From the NCBI RefSeq assembly GCF_017472245.1, contig NZ_JAFUQR010000002.1:62001-126000 (forward strand): 64,000 nt of DNA. Reading direction: 5' to 3'. Both the position numbers and the translations under genes were made by a program. A model generated the notes under the pieces. It saw nothing but the letters and a program-made list of their open reading frames with translations, ran no database searches and was not told the DNA's origin. Source of the stretch: Chlamydia sp. GTDB lineage: Bacteria; Chlamydiota; Chlamydiia; Chlamydiales; Chlamydiaceae. Shown piece after piece: positions 1-9,200 of the stretch (its first letter is position 1; every line of letters begins with the position of its first letter).

Positions 1-1494
1 ATTATAAGCTCTTCTTATAGATAGAAATGCTCCTAAGTAGAAGAGAAGAATGGAAAAAAGAGTAATCCATTCTAAAGCAAGAGGTCTTAGTGATAACGAG
101 ATGAAGAAGTTAGGAGAATGTAGCAAGGAAAGATTGAGAATCCAGGAGATGTAGGATTCAGAGAATCGGGCCATGATAGAGTTGAAAAAGGATAGTGGGA
201 CTAGCAGAAAGATGGGCATAACGAGTGTAGGATAAAATAGATTATAAATCAATCCATCTAGAGGAAAAGTCTTAAACATCCTGATCACAGGGAAAAGGAT
301 AAAAAGTTGTGCTGAAAGGGAAATAGATAGTGAGGTGAATAGGAAGCGAAGTGGAAAAAGGAACCAGTGGTCTTTGAATAGCAATGTCCAAGGATAATAA
401 AAGAAGCGCATAAGAGGAGCAAAGAAAAGTAAGATACCTAAGGTTGCCAAAAAGCTGAGAATGAGAGCGGGAGAGGACAAAGGGAAAAAAAGAGAGCAGA
501 GAATAAAACTGATTCCCAATCGATTCAAACTAGAGCACGATCCTACAGAAAATGGAGTTAAACAGAAAAGAATAGAAGAGAACCATGTTCTAAACACAGA
601 TGGAGAGGTGGGGAAAACTAGATTTAAAAGCGATAACAGAAAGAGTACAAATAGATTACGTGTTTTAGGAGTAACAGTTTTTAATAAGAAGAACAAAGTG
701 TTAGCAAATAACGAGAAGTGCCATCCTGATACAGAAAAAAGGTGAGAGAGACCTTTGCTTTTGAAAAGCTCTTTTTGTTTATAAGAGAGAGGTGTACCTA
801 GGATTAAACTTGAGGAGAACTGACTGATATCTTTACAGAGAAATACGTTGAGAAGTTGTTGGTGAAGGAATAAGCGAACATTTTCTTTGATAGATGGTAG
901 GGAGTGAGCAAAGTTTTGTATTTGTGAAAAGGGAGATTGGGAGGCTGAGTTGATAAGTTTTGATACTCGAAAAGTAGTCGGACATGATGATCTAGAAACT
1001 GTTCCTTGCAGATAATAAACCTTTTGCTCGTTGAGTGGAATCTTCGAAATTATAGAACAGGGATGGTTTTGGTAAGTTTGTTTGTCTTCGGTTGTTAAAG
1101 AAAGTGCAGTACTTGAGTAAGAGTGTTTTGACATCTTTTTGATAAAGAAAAAACCGGAGGCTTGACCTTTGGTGACTTTCACTTTTGAAAGACCTGTTGG
1201 GTGTTGGATGTTGAAAACGGGAAAAGGGGAGAGTAGCGGGTATCCGAAACAGCAAAAGTAGAAAATGAGCGTTTTTAAACAGCGTTTTGGAATAAATGGA
1301 TGGAGAGCTACAACCAGGAACGCGCAGCAGATGGGGTTTTTGTGAGCAAAAATTCCAGCGAACCAGTAAATCCCTCCAATAAAACAAGGATGTTGTTTTT
1401 GAAAAATAGAGCAAGAACTAAATAGCCTTATCCATAAGGCAGATAAGTGATGGAATGAGGTTGAGAATGCAGTGGTATAGAGATGGCTTAACAT
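1..1494 (-). CDS. comEC: ComEC/Rec2-family DNA uptake channel (partial, 3' end off window)
   Basis: An uninterrupted minus-strand frame of 498 codons runs from an ATG at 1494 off the left edge. It begins with a soluble N-terminal stretch and a Q-H-P-C-F motif before the first hydrophobic segments. In the middle is the family hallmark G-L-S-H-L-F-S-V-S-G-W-H (about residues 240-251), followed by a run of membrane helices. ComEC proteins form the inner-membrane channel for single-stranded DNA during natural transformation, and chlamydiae are naturally recombinogenic. I chose ATG 1494 because it is the only ATG upstream of the first hydrophobic segment. Its Shine-Dalgarno is weak, and it overlaps the start of the divergent neighbouring gene. 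Family assignment is firm; the exact start is not. Confidence 0.85.
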   Translation of the reverse strand, partial: MLSHLYTTAFSTSFHHLSALWIRLFSSCSIFQKQHPCFIGGIYWFAGIFAHKNPICCAFLVVALHPFIPKRCLKTLIFYFCCFGYPLLSPFPVFNIQHPTGLSKVKVTKGQASGFFFIKKMSKHSYSSTALSLTTEDKQTYQNHPCSIISKIPLNEQKVYYLQGTVSRSSCPTTFRVSKLINSASQSPFSQIQNFAHSLPSIKENVRLFLHQQLLNVFLCKDISQFSSSLILGTPLSYKQKELFKSKGLSHLFSVSGWHFSLFANTLFFLLKTVTPKTRNLFVLFLLSLLNLVFPTSPSVFRTWFSSILFCLTPFSVGSCSSLNRLGISFILCSLFFPLSSPALILSFLATLGILLFFAPLMRFFYYPWTLLFKDHWFLFPLRFLFTSLSISLSAQLFILFPVIRMFKTFPLDGLIYNLFYPTLVMPIFLLVPLSFFNSIMARFSESYISWILNLSLLHSPNFFISLSLRPLALEWITLFSILLFYLGAFLSIRRAYN

Positions 1495-2239
1495 CAGCTT
1501 TTTCTAAGCAACAGATAGAAATTTTTTCTCTGGAGCAGATGCGTAAAACACTTTCTTGGGAAGAAGTGTTTGCTAAAGTCCCACGTTTACCTAGAGGATG
1601 GTTTGAGTTAGTTGGCTTGTCTCTAGCAGACCGTATCGAGTTATTTCAAGACTTTTGGTTTTCTGCATTAGGCGTTGAGAATAGCGATTTCCCTGGTATT
1701 TGTCATTTTTTTCCTCTTTGAGCTATTTGGATGTTCAGATAGCTCGAAGTAATCAGTTTTCTCCTTACAATGCACGAATGGTGTATGGTTACAGGAACCT
1801 AGTGTATGTCGGCGCTCCGCCCTTTGAGTCTATGGGGGTAGTTTTCCCAAGATTAGGAGATGAAACATACCAGCGTTTTTTTTCTATTCATAATGGATTC
1901 TTTCGAGAAGGGGAATTGGGGATTTTCCCCTATCGTTATTTAGCTAAAGCCCAACATCTTCTTAGAGAAGAGTTGTTAAGAGAAGGGAAAGTTTCTTCAG
2001 AAGATAATTGTAGTTCTTTAGGAATCTTTCCGTTTTATACTCAAAAAAGTATAGCTAATTGTCGTTGTTTCATCATTGATGCTAAACTTCGACAATATTT
2101 TTCTTCATATAACGTACGCTTAGGTAGTCAAAGTCTATTTCCTTATGGGAAATTCGCTTTCTCAGATACTTTTTCGGAAAATGATTATCCTTCCTTTTTA
2201 CTCTGGTTAGAACAGCATCTTTTGTATCAAAAAACTTAG
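1455..2239 (+). CDS. Conserved chlamydial protein (CT_338-type), frame interrupted; possible programmed -1 frameshift
   Basis: The first reading frame (1455-1721, 88 codons, second ATG at 1464) ends in TGA just after a run of seven T (1706-1712). The rest of the protein continues in the -1 frame from the last T to a stop at 2239. Joined, the product would be about 261 residues. The second part has a pattern loosely like SMI1/KNR4 (SUKH) domains: a hydrophobic-then-N-G segment near its middle and a final S-F-L-L-W-L-E-Q stretch. That resemblance is weak and I assign no function. The start may be 1455, 1464 or the later ATG at 1539; the first two overlap the head of comEC. The break could be a real pseudogene, a sequencing indel (one extra T would restore the frame), or programmed slippage. 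Confidence 0.7.
1706..1748 (+). promoter_or_regulatory. Candidate -1 frameshift signal: slippery heptamer, spacer and hairpin
   Basis: Seven T at 1706-1712 lie in the phase X-XXY-YYZ relative to the incoming frame: the first T is the third base of a CAT codon and two TTT codons follow. A 7-nt spacer (1713-1719) then precedes a hairpin with arm GAGCTAT (1720-1726) pairing to ATAGCTC (1739-1745). Inner U-G, U-A, G-C and G-U pairs extend it to 11 bp closing a 4-nt ATGU loop. The incoming frame stops inside the hairpin (TGA, 1719-1721). A slip of -1 opens the frame to 2239. All of this is visible in the sequence; that it works is inference. Confidence 0.45.
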
Positions 2240-2278
2240 TGTAGCTTTCTTTTTAAAAAAGTTTTCTTTTCTTTAGCT

Positions 2279-2306
2279 TTGAAAAGAAGCTTCAAGCGTT
2301 TATTAT
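2279..2306 (+). promoter_or_regulatory. Sigma66-type promoter for ptsHI
   Basis: TTGAAA at 2279-2284 and TATTAT at 2301-2306 are separated by 16 bp, close to the housekeeping consensus. They lie about 35 bp upstream of the ptsH start, downstream of the previous stop codon. A GGAG Shine-Dalgarno follows about 10 bases before the ATG at 2342. Confidence 0.6.
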
Positions 2307-2341
2307 CATAGCGTTTTTATGAGTAGACGGAGAAGAATATT

Positions 2342-2671
2342 ATGAACTGGGGAAATGATTTCATTCTTCATGAGTCTGTATCAGCCTCTTCCATGGAAGA
2401 GCAAGAACTTAGTGCAATCTTTACTATACGTAATCCTTCTGGGATACATGTGCGACCAGCAGGAACCATTGTTAAATTATTTGATGGCGAGGAATGTGAG
2501 GCAACTCTTACCTATTTGGGAAAAACAGTGAATGCTAGGAGTGTTATGAGTATTCTTATGTTAGGAGCTTCTTATAATGGTGAGGTTGTTGTGCGAATAA
2601 AAGGCCCTTCAGCATCTCGTGTGATGCGAAAGCTAGAAGAGGTGTTCAATTCTGGATTCGGAGAGTTATAA
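2342..2671 (+). CDS. ptsH: Phosphocarrier protein HPr
   Basis: HPr accepts phosphate from enzyme I on a histidine and passes it to EIIA domains. The G-I-H-V-R-P-A motif places the phosphorylated histidine at residue 36. The N-A-R-S-V-M segment matches the region that carries the regulatory serine in HPr proteins subject to HPr kinase. At 109 residues it is longer than the usual 85-90 because of an N-terminal extension; an internal Met18 would give standard length. The ATG at 2342 has the better ribosome binding site (GGAG). Its stop directly abuts the ptsI ATG, so the two are surely co-translated. No sugar-specific EIIB/EIIC gene is in the window, which fits a regulatory relay with the two ptsN genes near 61.5-62.6 kb. 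Confidence 0.93.
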   Translation: MNWGNDFILHESVSASSMEEQELSAIFTIRNPSGIHVRPAGTIVKLFDGEECEATLTYLGKTVNARSVMSILMLGASYNGEVVVRIKGPSASRVMRKLEEVFNSGFGEL

Positions 2672-4378
2672 ATGAGCACTACGGATCAGAATGAGAAGTT
2701 GCAGGAAGAGTTTGTTATTTCTGGAGAGCCAATTGTTCCTGGAATAGGGTTTGGAAAAGTTTTGCTTCTGGGGAAGTCTTCTTTGTGTATTCGAGAATTA
2801 ACACTTCCTCAGGAAGAGGTGGAGCATGAAATCAGCCGTTACTATAAGGCTTTGAAGAGATCCCGATCGGATCTTGCTGCCTTAGAAAAAGAAGCTAAAG
2901 GAAAACAAGGCTATCAGGAAATAGCTTCTATTTTACAAGCTCATCTAGAGATTATAAAAGATCCTCTTCTTACGGAAGAAGTCGTTAACACCATTCGAAA
3001 AGATCGTAAGAATGCAGAATTTGTTTTTTCTTCTGTAATGGGAGAAATAGAAAAATCTCTATGCGCGGTACAAAAGAAAACTTCCACGACTGTAGATCGT
3101 ATTCAAGATATCCACGATATTTCTAACCGTGTGATAGGACATTTATGTTGCCAGCATAAGAGTTCTTTAGGAGAGCCAGATCAGAATTTAATTGTTTTTT
3201 CTGAAGAGCTTACTCCTTCAGAAGCTGCAAATGCGAATCCTGAGTATATAAGAGGACTTGTATCGTTTAAAGGCTCTAAGACCTCGCATACGGCGATCGT
3301 GTCATTAGCAAAAAATATTCCCTATGTTGCTAATTTTACTGATGAGTCTTGGAGTAAAATTAAAAAATATACTGGGAACTTAGTTCTTATTAATGGAGAG
3401 AAAGGAGAAATAACGTTTAATCCTAGGTTAAGCACAATACAGACTTATTATCATAAGCAATCGATAGTTTCTGTTACTGTACCTATTCAGACAAAGACAG
3501 CATTGCCTCTTATTTCTCTGTCAGCTCAAATAGTTGATACAGACGAGCTTCCTATTATTGAAAAAGAAGCTCCAGGAACCTCTGTTGGGTTATTTCGCTC
3601 AGAATTCATGGCTTTTTCGTTAGGGCGATTGCCATTTGTGGAGGAACAGGCTGTTCAATATGCTAAATTAGTTCAAGCTTCTCATTCTGGTACGAATGTG
3701 TTGCGATTATTTGATTTTGGGGAAGATAAAGCATGTCCTTTTATATCTTCTTTTCATCGTTCGGCACGTTGGTTATTGGAACAAGAAGACGTATTGAGGG
3801 GACAATTACGAGCAATAGCTATGGCCTCTCAATTAGGGAAATTAAAAGTATTGATTCCAGGGGTTATAGATGTCTCAGAGATTGTTTTGGTAAAGAGGTT
3901 CTTCGAGGAAGAAAAGCGGCTATTGAACGGGATCAGTGAGAATATTTCCTGGGGGAGTATGATAGAAATTCCTTCTGCTGTTTGGATGATAGAAGAGATT
4001 TTACAAGAGATCTCTTTTTTAGCATTAGGAACCAATGATCTTACTCAATATACATTAGGTTATTCTAGAGAGCGGTCTTTATCTGGAGATTGGAGTAAGG
4101 TTCCGCATCCCTCGATGATTAGAACGATACATTATGTTTCAGAACATGCAAAACAAAGAAAAGTGCCTGTGTCTATGTGTGGAGAGATGGCCGGGGACCC
4201 TTATCTTTTACCCATGTTTCTAGGACTTGGGATACAGGAATTATCCGTTGTCATTCCCGCAATAAATTCTTTGAAAAGGCGACTGTTAGATTTGAATTTT
4301 AGGGAGTGCTCTAGGCTAGCAAAGCAGTTACTGCGGGCAAAAACACACGAAGAGGTGTATAGACTTCTATATGCGTGA
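2672..4378 (+). CDS. ptsI: PTS enzyme I (phosphoenolpyruvate-protein phosphotransferase)
   Basis: Enzyme I takes phosphate from phosphoenolpyruvate and gives it to HPr. The swivelling phosphohistidine domain has K-T-S-H-T-A-I with the active histidine at residue 206. The C-terminal PEP-binding barrel shows L-F-R-S-E-F, F-D-F-G-E-D-K, M-I-E-I-P-S-A, a G-T-N-D-L-T-Q-Y block and the catalytic-loop cysteine in S-M-C-G-E-M (Cys503). Its 568 residues match the family (about 570-575). Some barrel motifs are diverged: the usual D-I-G-G-D-K is F-D-F-G-E-D-K and the usual P-M-I is I-P-G-V, but the key residues remain. The start codon directly follows the ptsH stop. Confidence 0.93.
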   Translation: MSTTDQNEKLQEEFVISGEPIVPGIGFGKVLLLGKSSLCIRELTLPQEEVEHEISRYYKALKRSRSDLAALEKEAKGKQGYQEIASILQAHLEIIKDPLLTEEVVNTIRKDRKNAEFVFSSVMGEIEKSLCAVQKKTSTTVDRIQDIHDISNRVIGHLCCQHKSSLGEPDQNLIVFSEELTPSEAANANPEYIRGLVSFKGSKTSHTAIVSLAKNIPYVANFTDESWSKIKKYTGNLVLINGEKGEITFNPRLSTIQTYYHKQSIVSVTVPIQTKTALPLISLSAQIVDTDELPIIEKEAPGTSVGLFRSEFMAFSLGRLPFVEEQAVQYAKLVQASHSGTNVLRLFDFGEDKACPFISSFHRSARWLLEQEDVLRGQLRAIAMASQLGKLKVLIPGVIDVSEIVLVKRFFEEEKRLLNGISENISWGSMIEIPSAVWMIEEILQEISFLALGTNDLTQYTLGYSRERSLSGDWSKVPHPSMIRTIHYVSEHAKQRKVPVSMCGEMAGDPYLLPMFLGLGIQELSVVIPAINSLKRRLLDLNFRECSRLAKQLLRAKTHEEVYRLLYA

Positions 4379-4386
4379 TAGGTCCA

Positions 4387-4677
4387 CTAGAATGGCATCC
4401 TCATTTGCATAGCAGACATCTCGTTATCTAAGGCTGTTTTAGCTGCTTTAAATGCTGCACGAAACAGGTCTGCTACAACTTCCGGGTCTTCAGGATCTAG
4501 ACAATCAGGCTTGATCCGGACATCCACAAGATCACATTTCCCGTTGATAGTTACCGATACAAGGCCATTTCCTGCTTCTCCGAAAAATCGTTTTTGTTCG
4601 AGAGAAGCTTCCATTTCCATGAATTGGCGTTCCATTAACTTAGCTTCTTTTTTCTTTCTAGCATAACCGCTACCCAT
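4387..4677 (-). CDS. YbaB/EbfC-family nucleoid-associated protein
   Basis: A 96-residue protein of the YbaB/EbfC family, small dimeric DNA-binding proteins that are typically encoded next to dnaX (often also recR). It has the family [14 protein letters not shown] core followed by acidic L-D-P-E-D-P and a C-terminal helix. The N-terminal start overlaps the end of dnaX by 8 bp (4670-4677), so the two are translationally coupled in the classic dnaX-ybaB arrangement. No recR follows; the next gene is the convergent ptsI, only 8 bp away. The function is thought to be nucleoid organisation or recombination support. Confidence 0.85.
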   Translation of the reverse strand: MGSGYARKKKEAKLMERQFMEMEASLEQKRFFGEAGNGLVSVTINGKCDLVDVRIKPDCLDPEDPEVVADLFRAAFKAAKTALDNEMSAMQMRMPF

Positions 4678-6061
4678 GTTTTGGCTCCTTAGTTAAAACT
4701 CCAGAAAATTCTACAACTGCAAATTGCAACAGCGTATCAATAGCTGCGGCTTCAGAAAAAGAGGAAGATACAAGTGAGGAAGAGAGCTTCTCTTGGTTAG
4801 ATGGTTCTTTTTCAAGCGGTGCAGGGGATGAGGCCAATAAACTTCCTTGCGAAAGTTTGGTTGCAATTGCTGGCTGTGACAATGGTTTAGTCTCTTCTTT
4901 GATAATAGGTTGCTTGGACGGAGAGCAAGGCTCGAGTATAGAAGAAGGTATGGAGCACGCTTGAATAGGTTGCTTTATCTGCGAAACGAGCTGTGAGAGT
5001 GTAGGGCGCGCATAGATGCGCAAGAGACGAATAATCACAGTCTCTAAAAAGGTTTTTTCAAACAAAGCAAGATTAATGTGCCGGGCAGATTCCCCAAGAA
5101 AATCAAGAATTTCTAACAAGTGTTCAGAAGAGTATTTGGTTGATATAGAATTAAATTTTGGATTGGACTGCTTTAACAAAAAGCTGCGAAAAAGCAACGT
5201 CAGATCTTGAAGAAAGTGTGTTGGGGCCACGCCCATTTGCATCGCATCAGAAACCGGAGCAAGGGCCTGTTCATAATTTTGGGTAGTGATGGCTTCTGCA
5301 ATTTGATATAAAGTGTCCTCTGAGAGAATGCCGAGAGCTTTAGCTGTACCTTCAGGATCTAAAGATTCAGGGAAAAGACCGATTACGTAATCATATAGGG
5401 ACTCGGCATCTCGAAGACTTCCTTGCGCAGCTTTAGCTATAGGGAGGAGAGCTTCTCGAGAAGTTGTTGTTCCTTCAAGGTTTGCAATAGTCATCAACTT
5501 ATCAACGATAACGTTTTCAGGAATCCTCTTTAAGAGCATTTTTTGACAACGACTTGATATTGTATTAGGGATCTTTGCGATTTCTGTAGTGGCAAGGAAA
5601 AATTTTACATGTGCAGGAGGCTCTTCTAATGTCTTGAGCAAAGAATTAAATGCTTCCTTTGTCAACATGTGTACTTCATCGATAATATAGATCTTATATC
5701 GAGATTTTGAAGGAATAAAAAGAACGGTCTCGTTAATTTGCCGAATATCTTCGATTCCTCTGTGGGATGCGCCGTCAATTTCGATCACGTCCATTGAGGT
5801 GCCGAAGGAAATTTCTTTACAAATAGCACATTGGTTACAAGGTTCTTGATTTTCTGTCGGGTGGGTGCAATTAAGAGCTTTAGCAAATACCCGAGCTAAG
5901 GTTGTTTTCCCTGTTCCACGAATTCCAGAAAATATATAAGCGTGGGCCGCGCGGTTAAGCCGCAAAGAATTCTTGAGTATAGATACGATAGTATCTTGGC
6001 CGAGAATTTCTGAAAAATCGTTGGGACGGTATCTTCTGGAAGAAACTTGATAAGAGGTCAT
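4670..6061 (-). CDS. dnaX: DNA polymerase III gamma/tau-type clamp-loader ATPase
   Basis: The clamp-loader subunit loads the sliding clamp during replication. The AAA+ module starts almost at residue 1, with Walker A G-I-R-G-T-G-K-T at 46-53, a four-cysteine zinc module (C-T-H then C-N-Q-C-A-I-C), Walker B I-I-D-E-V-H, and the sensor segment around A-T-T-E-I-A-K-I-P ending in S-S-R-C-Q. At 463 residues it is short for a tau protein: after the collar domain there is only a Ser/Pro/Glu-rich tail. From memory, chlamydiae carry a second dnaX elsewhere. The start fits the typical Y-R-P-x-x-F opening. Confidence 0.9.
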   Translation of the reverse strand: MTSYQVSSRRYRPNDFSEILGQDTIVSILKNSLRLNRAAHAYIFSGIRGTGKTTLARVFAKALNCTHPTENQEPCNQCAICKEISFGTSMDVIEIDGASHRGIEDIRQINETVLFIPSKSRYKIYIIDEVHMLTKEAFNSLLKTLEEPPAHVKFFLATTEIAKIPNTISSRCQKMLLKRIPENVIVDKLMTIANLEGTTTSREALLPIAKAAQGSLRDAESLYDYVIGLFPESLDPEGTAKALGILSEDTLYQIAEAITTQNYEQALAPVSDAMQMGVAPTHFLQDLTLLFRSFLLKQSNPKFNSISTKYSSEHLLEILDFLGESARHINLALFEKTFLETVIIRLLRIYARPTLSQLVSQIKQPIQACSIPSSILEPCSPSKQPIIKEETKPLSQPAIATKLSQGSLLASSPAPLEKEPSNQEKLSSSLVSSSFSEAAAIDTLLQFAVVEFSGVLTKEPKHG

Positions 6062-6179
6062 AATTAAGGAATTATGCTGGGCTATTCTTGATAAAGGAGG
6101 GCAAAGGGTTCGCCATCTCTTTGCTGATTAGTTTACGCATTTTCCCTTGTATTAATCCACTCTAACTTGCTTAAAAAGG

Positions 6180-6196
6180 AAAAGATTTAATCTTTT
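6180..6196 (-). terminator. Weak stem-loop downstream of uvrA
   Basis: AAAAGAT and ATCTTTT arms enclose a 3-nt loop about 50 bp past the uvrA stop. In the minus direction it is followed by CC and five T. The stem is AT-rich and the tail short, so termination efficiency is uncertain. Confidence 0.35.
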
Positions 6197-6245
6197 AGTA
6201 TTTTTGTGTAAGTAGACAGTGCTTTTTGCGTAAAAAATTTTTCAT

Positions 6246-9200
6246 TCAAAGGACGCTGTTTCGAGGTTCAGCAAAGGCTATTCGGCCACGTGTTTGCCCA
6301 ATTGTGCGTTCCATTTGTATCAAAAAATCTGCATACTGAGAGAAGATTGGATGATTTTCTATGATAACTACGGTATGTCCCAAAGAAACTAAGATGTTTA
6401 ATTGAGAAAGAAGAGCAGTTTTTTGTTGATAGTCAAGAGAAGTTGCAACCTCATCTAGCAAGAATAAAGCAGGTTGTTTGGGAGGAAGGAAAAGGTATTT
6501 AGTTACTTTTATAGCGATTTTTTCACTCAATGAAAGAGATGCCATACTCTGCCCTAAGGATAAATAGCCTAGTCCATTAGTAATGAGTGTTTGTAAAGGC
6601 TTTTGGATTTTTTTTAAGAAAGAGAAAGTTTTTGCAACTTCACTTAGAGGAGTTTGTAGTAATTGTCCAAAGTGCTTTCCTTCATATACAACCTCTTGTA
6701 CAAGAGGTTGTAATCGAAATCCTCCACATGTTGGGCAAAGACGTTTTTCCATGGCATAGAAGGCTCGATCTATTAGTTGATATCCAAGTCCCCAACAATC
6801 CGAGCATTGCCCTTGTTTCGTATTAGGGCTGAACATAGAAGCAGAGATATTTAAGGCTTTTGCTTGGGTTAAAGAAGAATAGAAATCTCTTAAAGAAGGG
6901 GCGATATCAAAGTAAGTGCCGATATTTGAGCGAGAAGAAGCGATTTGAGGACAAGAATCTAGAAAAATAATTTCTGAGAATAAAGAAGAGTCTTTCTCAA
7001 GGAGAGAACAAGCACTCTTGTAGATGCCTTCTAACAGCAAGGTAGTTTTTCCTGATCCTGATACTCCTGAAATAGTAATGAGTCTCTGTAAAGGAATAGA
7101 GAGGTTTTTCATGCCAATGGTATGAGTGATTATAGGCATGGTGAGTTCTTGTGTTTGGTAAGGGACTTGTGGTTTTTGAGATACAGGTTGGGCATTTTCA
7201 AGAGAGCTGGTTGGCAGAAGATATCCTCCGTGGGGACCAGACTTTGGACCTAAATGGAGAACACAATCTGCATGTTTAGATAACGTCCCATTTCGATCCG
7301 TCACTATTACTGTGTTATTATTAGCTACAAGCTCTTTAATAACAGATATAAGGGAGGCCTCGTCTTCAGGATGGAAACCTGTCAAAGGATCTTCTAGAAG
7401 GTAGATAATGTCTGTGAGTCCAGAAGAAAAAGCTTTAGCTAACAGTAGGCGATAATGTTCGCCGTCGCTTAAAACACCTTGTTCCTGTCCTAAGATCATG
7501 TAGCTAAGACCAACTCGTTCAAGAAGCTCAAGCTTATGAAGGATATCTTGAACAAAAGAGGGAGGTTCTTTCAAAGAAAGAAGAAATTTTTTAAGAAAAG
7601 AGACATCTGATTGGTAAATATCTGATAACGAAATATCGTGAATTCGAGTGCAATATTCGTAGGTATAGGTTCCCTTGCCTTGACATTTGTCACAGGGGAT
7701 TACAGTGATGAATTCAGAAAGAGAATCCGATGTAGATTGTGCCAACATAGCTTTGTTGCATAAAAAATTGAAACCGGGATTGTGGTTTGTCCCTAGACAG
7801 AGAGCTCGGAACGAATTTTCCTCGATTTCTTGGAATAGTAAGATAGAAGGAATTCCTAATTCTTCAAGAAGAGAATAGATTGGTGTAGGATCTTGGTTAG
7901 GGAATAGGCTAATGAATAATGATATAGGGGTGTGGTGTGCGAAACGTTTTTTGTAAGGAAGTATAGAGAATGTCGATAAAGAGCCTTCCCCATGACAATG
8001 AGGACAGAGATATGTTTCACAATCGCTGGGAAACTGCTTTTCTATTTTAGGGAACAAGTTCCCGTAGGAATCTTGTAACCCGAGTCTGTAAGTTTTAGAA
8101 ACAATTGTTCCGAATTTGTCGATATGAAGACAAACAAAGGAAGATTTACTGAAAGCTAAAGAAAGAGAGGCTAAAATAGAGGAGCAATTTTTTTCTAAAA
8201 TCTTAGCATGATGGATAACAAGCTCAGGATTTTCCAGAGAAGAAGGGAAAGGTCCTTCTAAATCATACAGTTGCTGGTTGGCATAAAGTTTTAAGAATCC
8301 TTCTTGAAGCATTTCCTGAGTATAGGAGAAAAAATCTTCTTCTTTAGGGAAAGGAATAGTGATAGTTACGTACCCTTGTAGGTAATCTGCTAATAATTCC
8401 TCGATGATCGTTTGCGGAGAAACTTTTTTTAACAAATGACCTGAGATAGGGGAGTAGGGATGTCCTATTTGGATGAAAAGTTTTTCTAATTTTTCGGAAA
8501 TTTCCAAAATTGAAGCAACAGAGCAGTTGGAGTTTTTAGTAGTACGATTTTTTTCTATGGCAATAACAGGAGATAACCCTGTTATTTTATCAACAGAAGG
8601 AAGTGGTGTTGTTTTTATAAGAGCCTGTCGAATGTAGGGAGGAAACAATTCGGCGTAGGCAATATTTCCTGCTGCATGCAAGACATCAAATACAAGAGAA
8701 TGTTTTCCTGAGGCAGATGGGCCTGTTACTGTCGTTAGAGCGTAACGAGGTATGGAAACATCAATATGTTTTAAATTGTTATGATGAGCATTTGTGATCG
8801 TGATTGCTGCTGGTACTAAAGGTTTTGGTTTTGATTCGGGAAGACAAAGGGGGGCTTGGCGTTGAGACAAGAATGGGCGAAGAGCTATAGCTGTAGGGGT
8901 GTGTTTGTGGATTAGCTCTTCAGGAGAGCAGGAAGCTATGAGATAACCACCCTTATTTCCTCCTTCGGGACCAAGTTCAAGTACATAATCTGCAACCTTC
9001 ACTACATGCATATTATGTTCAATAATGATCACAGAGTGTCCTTGATCAATAAGAGACTGTAAAATGTGAATTAATTGTTTGACGTCATGAGTATGGAGAC
9101 CTGTAGTAGGTTCATCTAAAATATAAAGAGTAGAATATTGAATGGGAGAGGAGAGTTCATAAGCGAGTTTTAATCTTTGAATTTCCCCTCCAGATAAGCT

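Noticed and set aside
461-745. Plus-strand 94-codon ORF
   Set aside because: It lies opposite the continuous comEC frame, is Lys/Arg/Asn-rich as expected of an antisense shadow, and has no ribosome binding site.
992-1414. Minus-strand 140-codon ORF
   Set aside because: It is an alternative frame inside comEC; the correct ComEC motifs are in the neighbouring frame that runs to the window edge.
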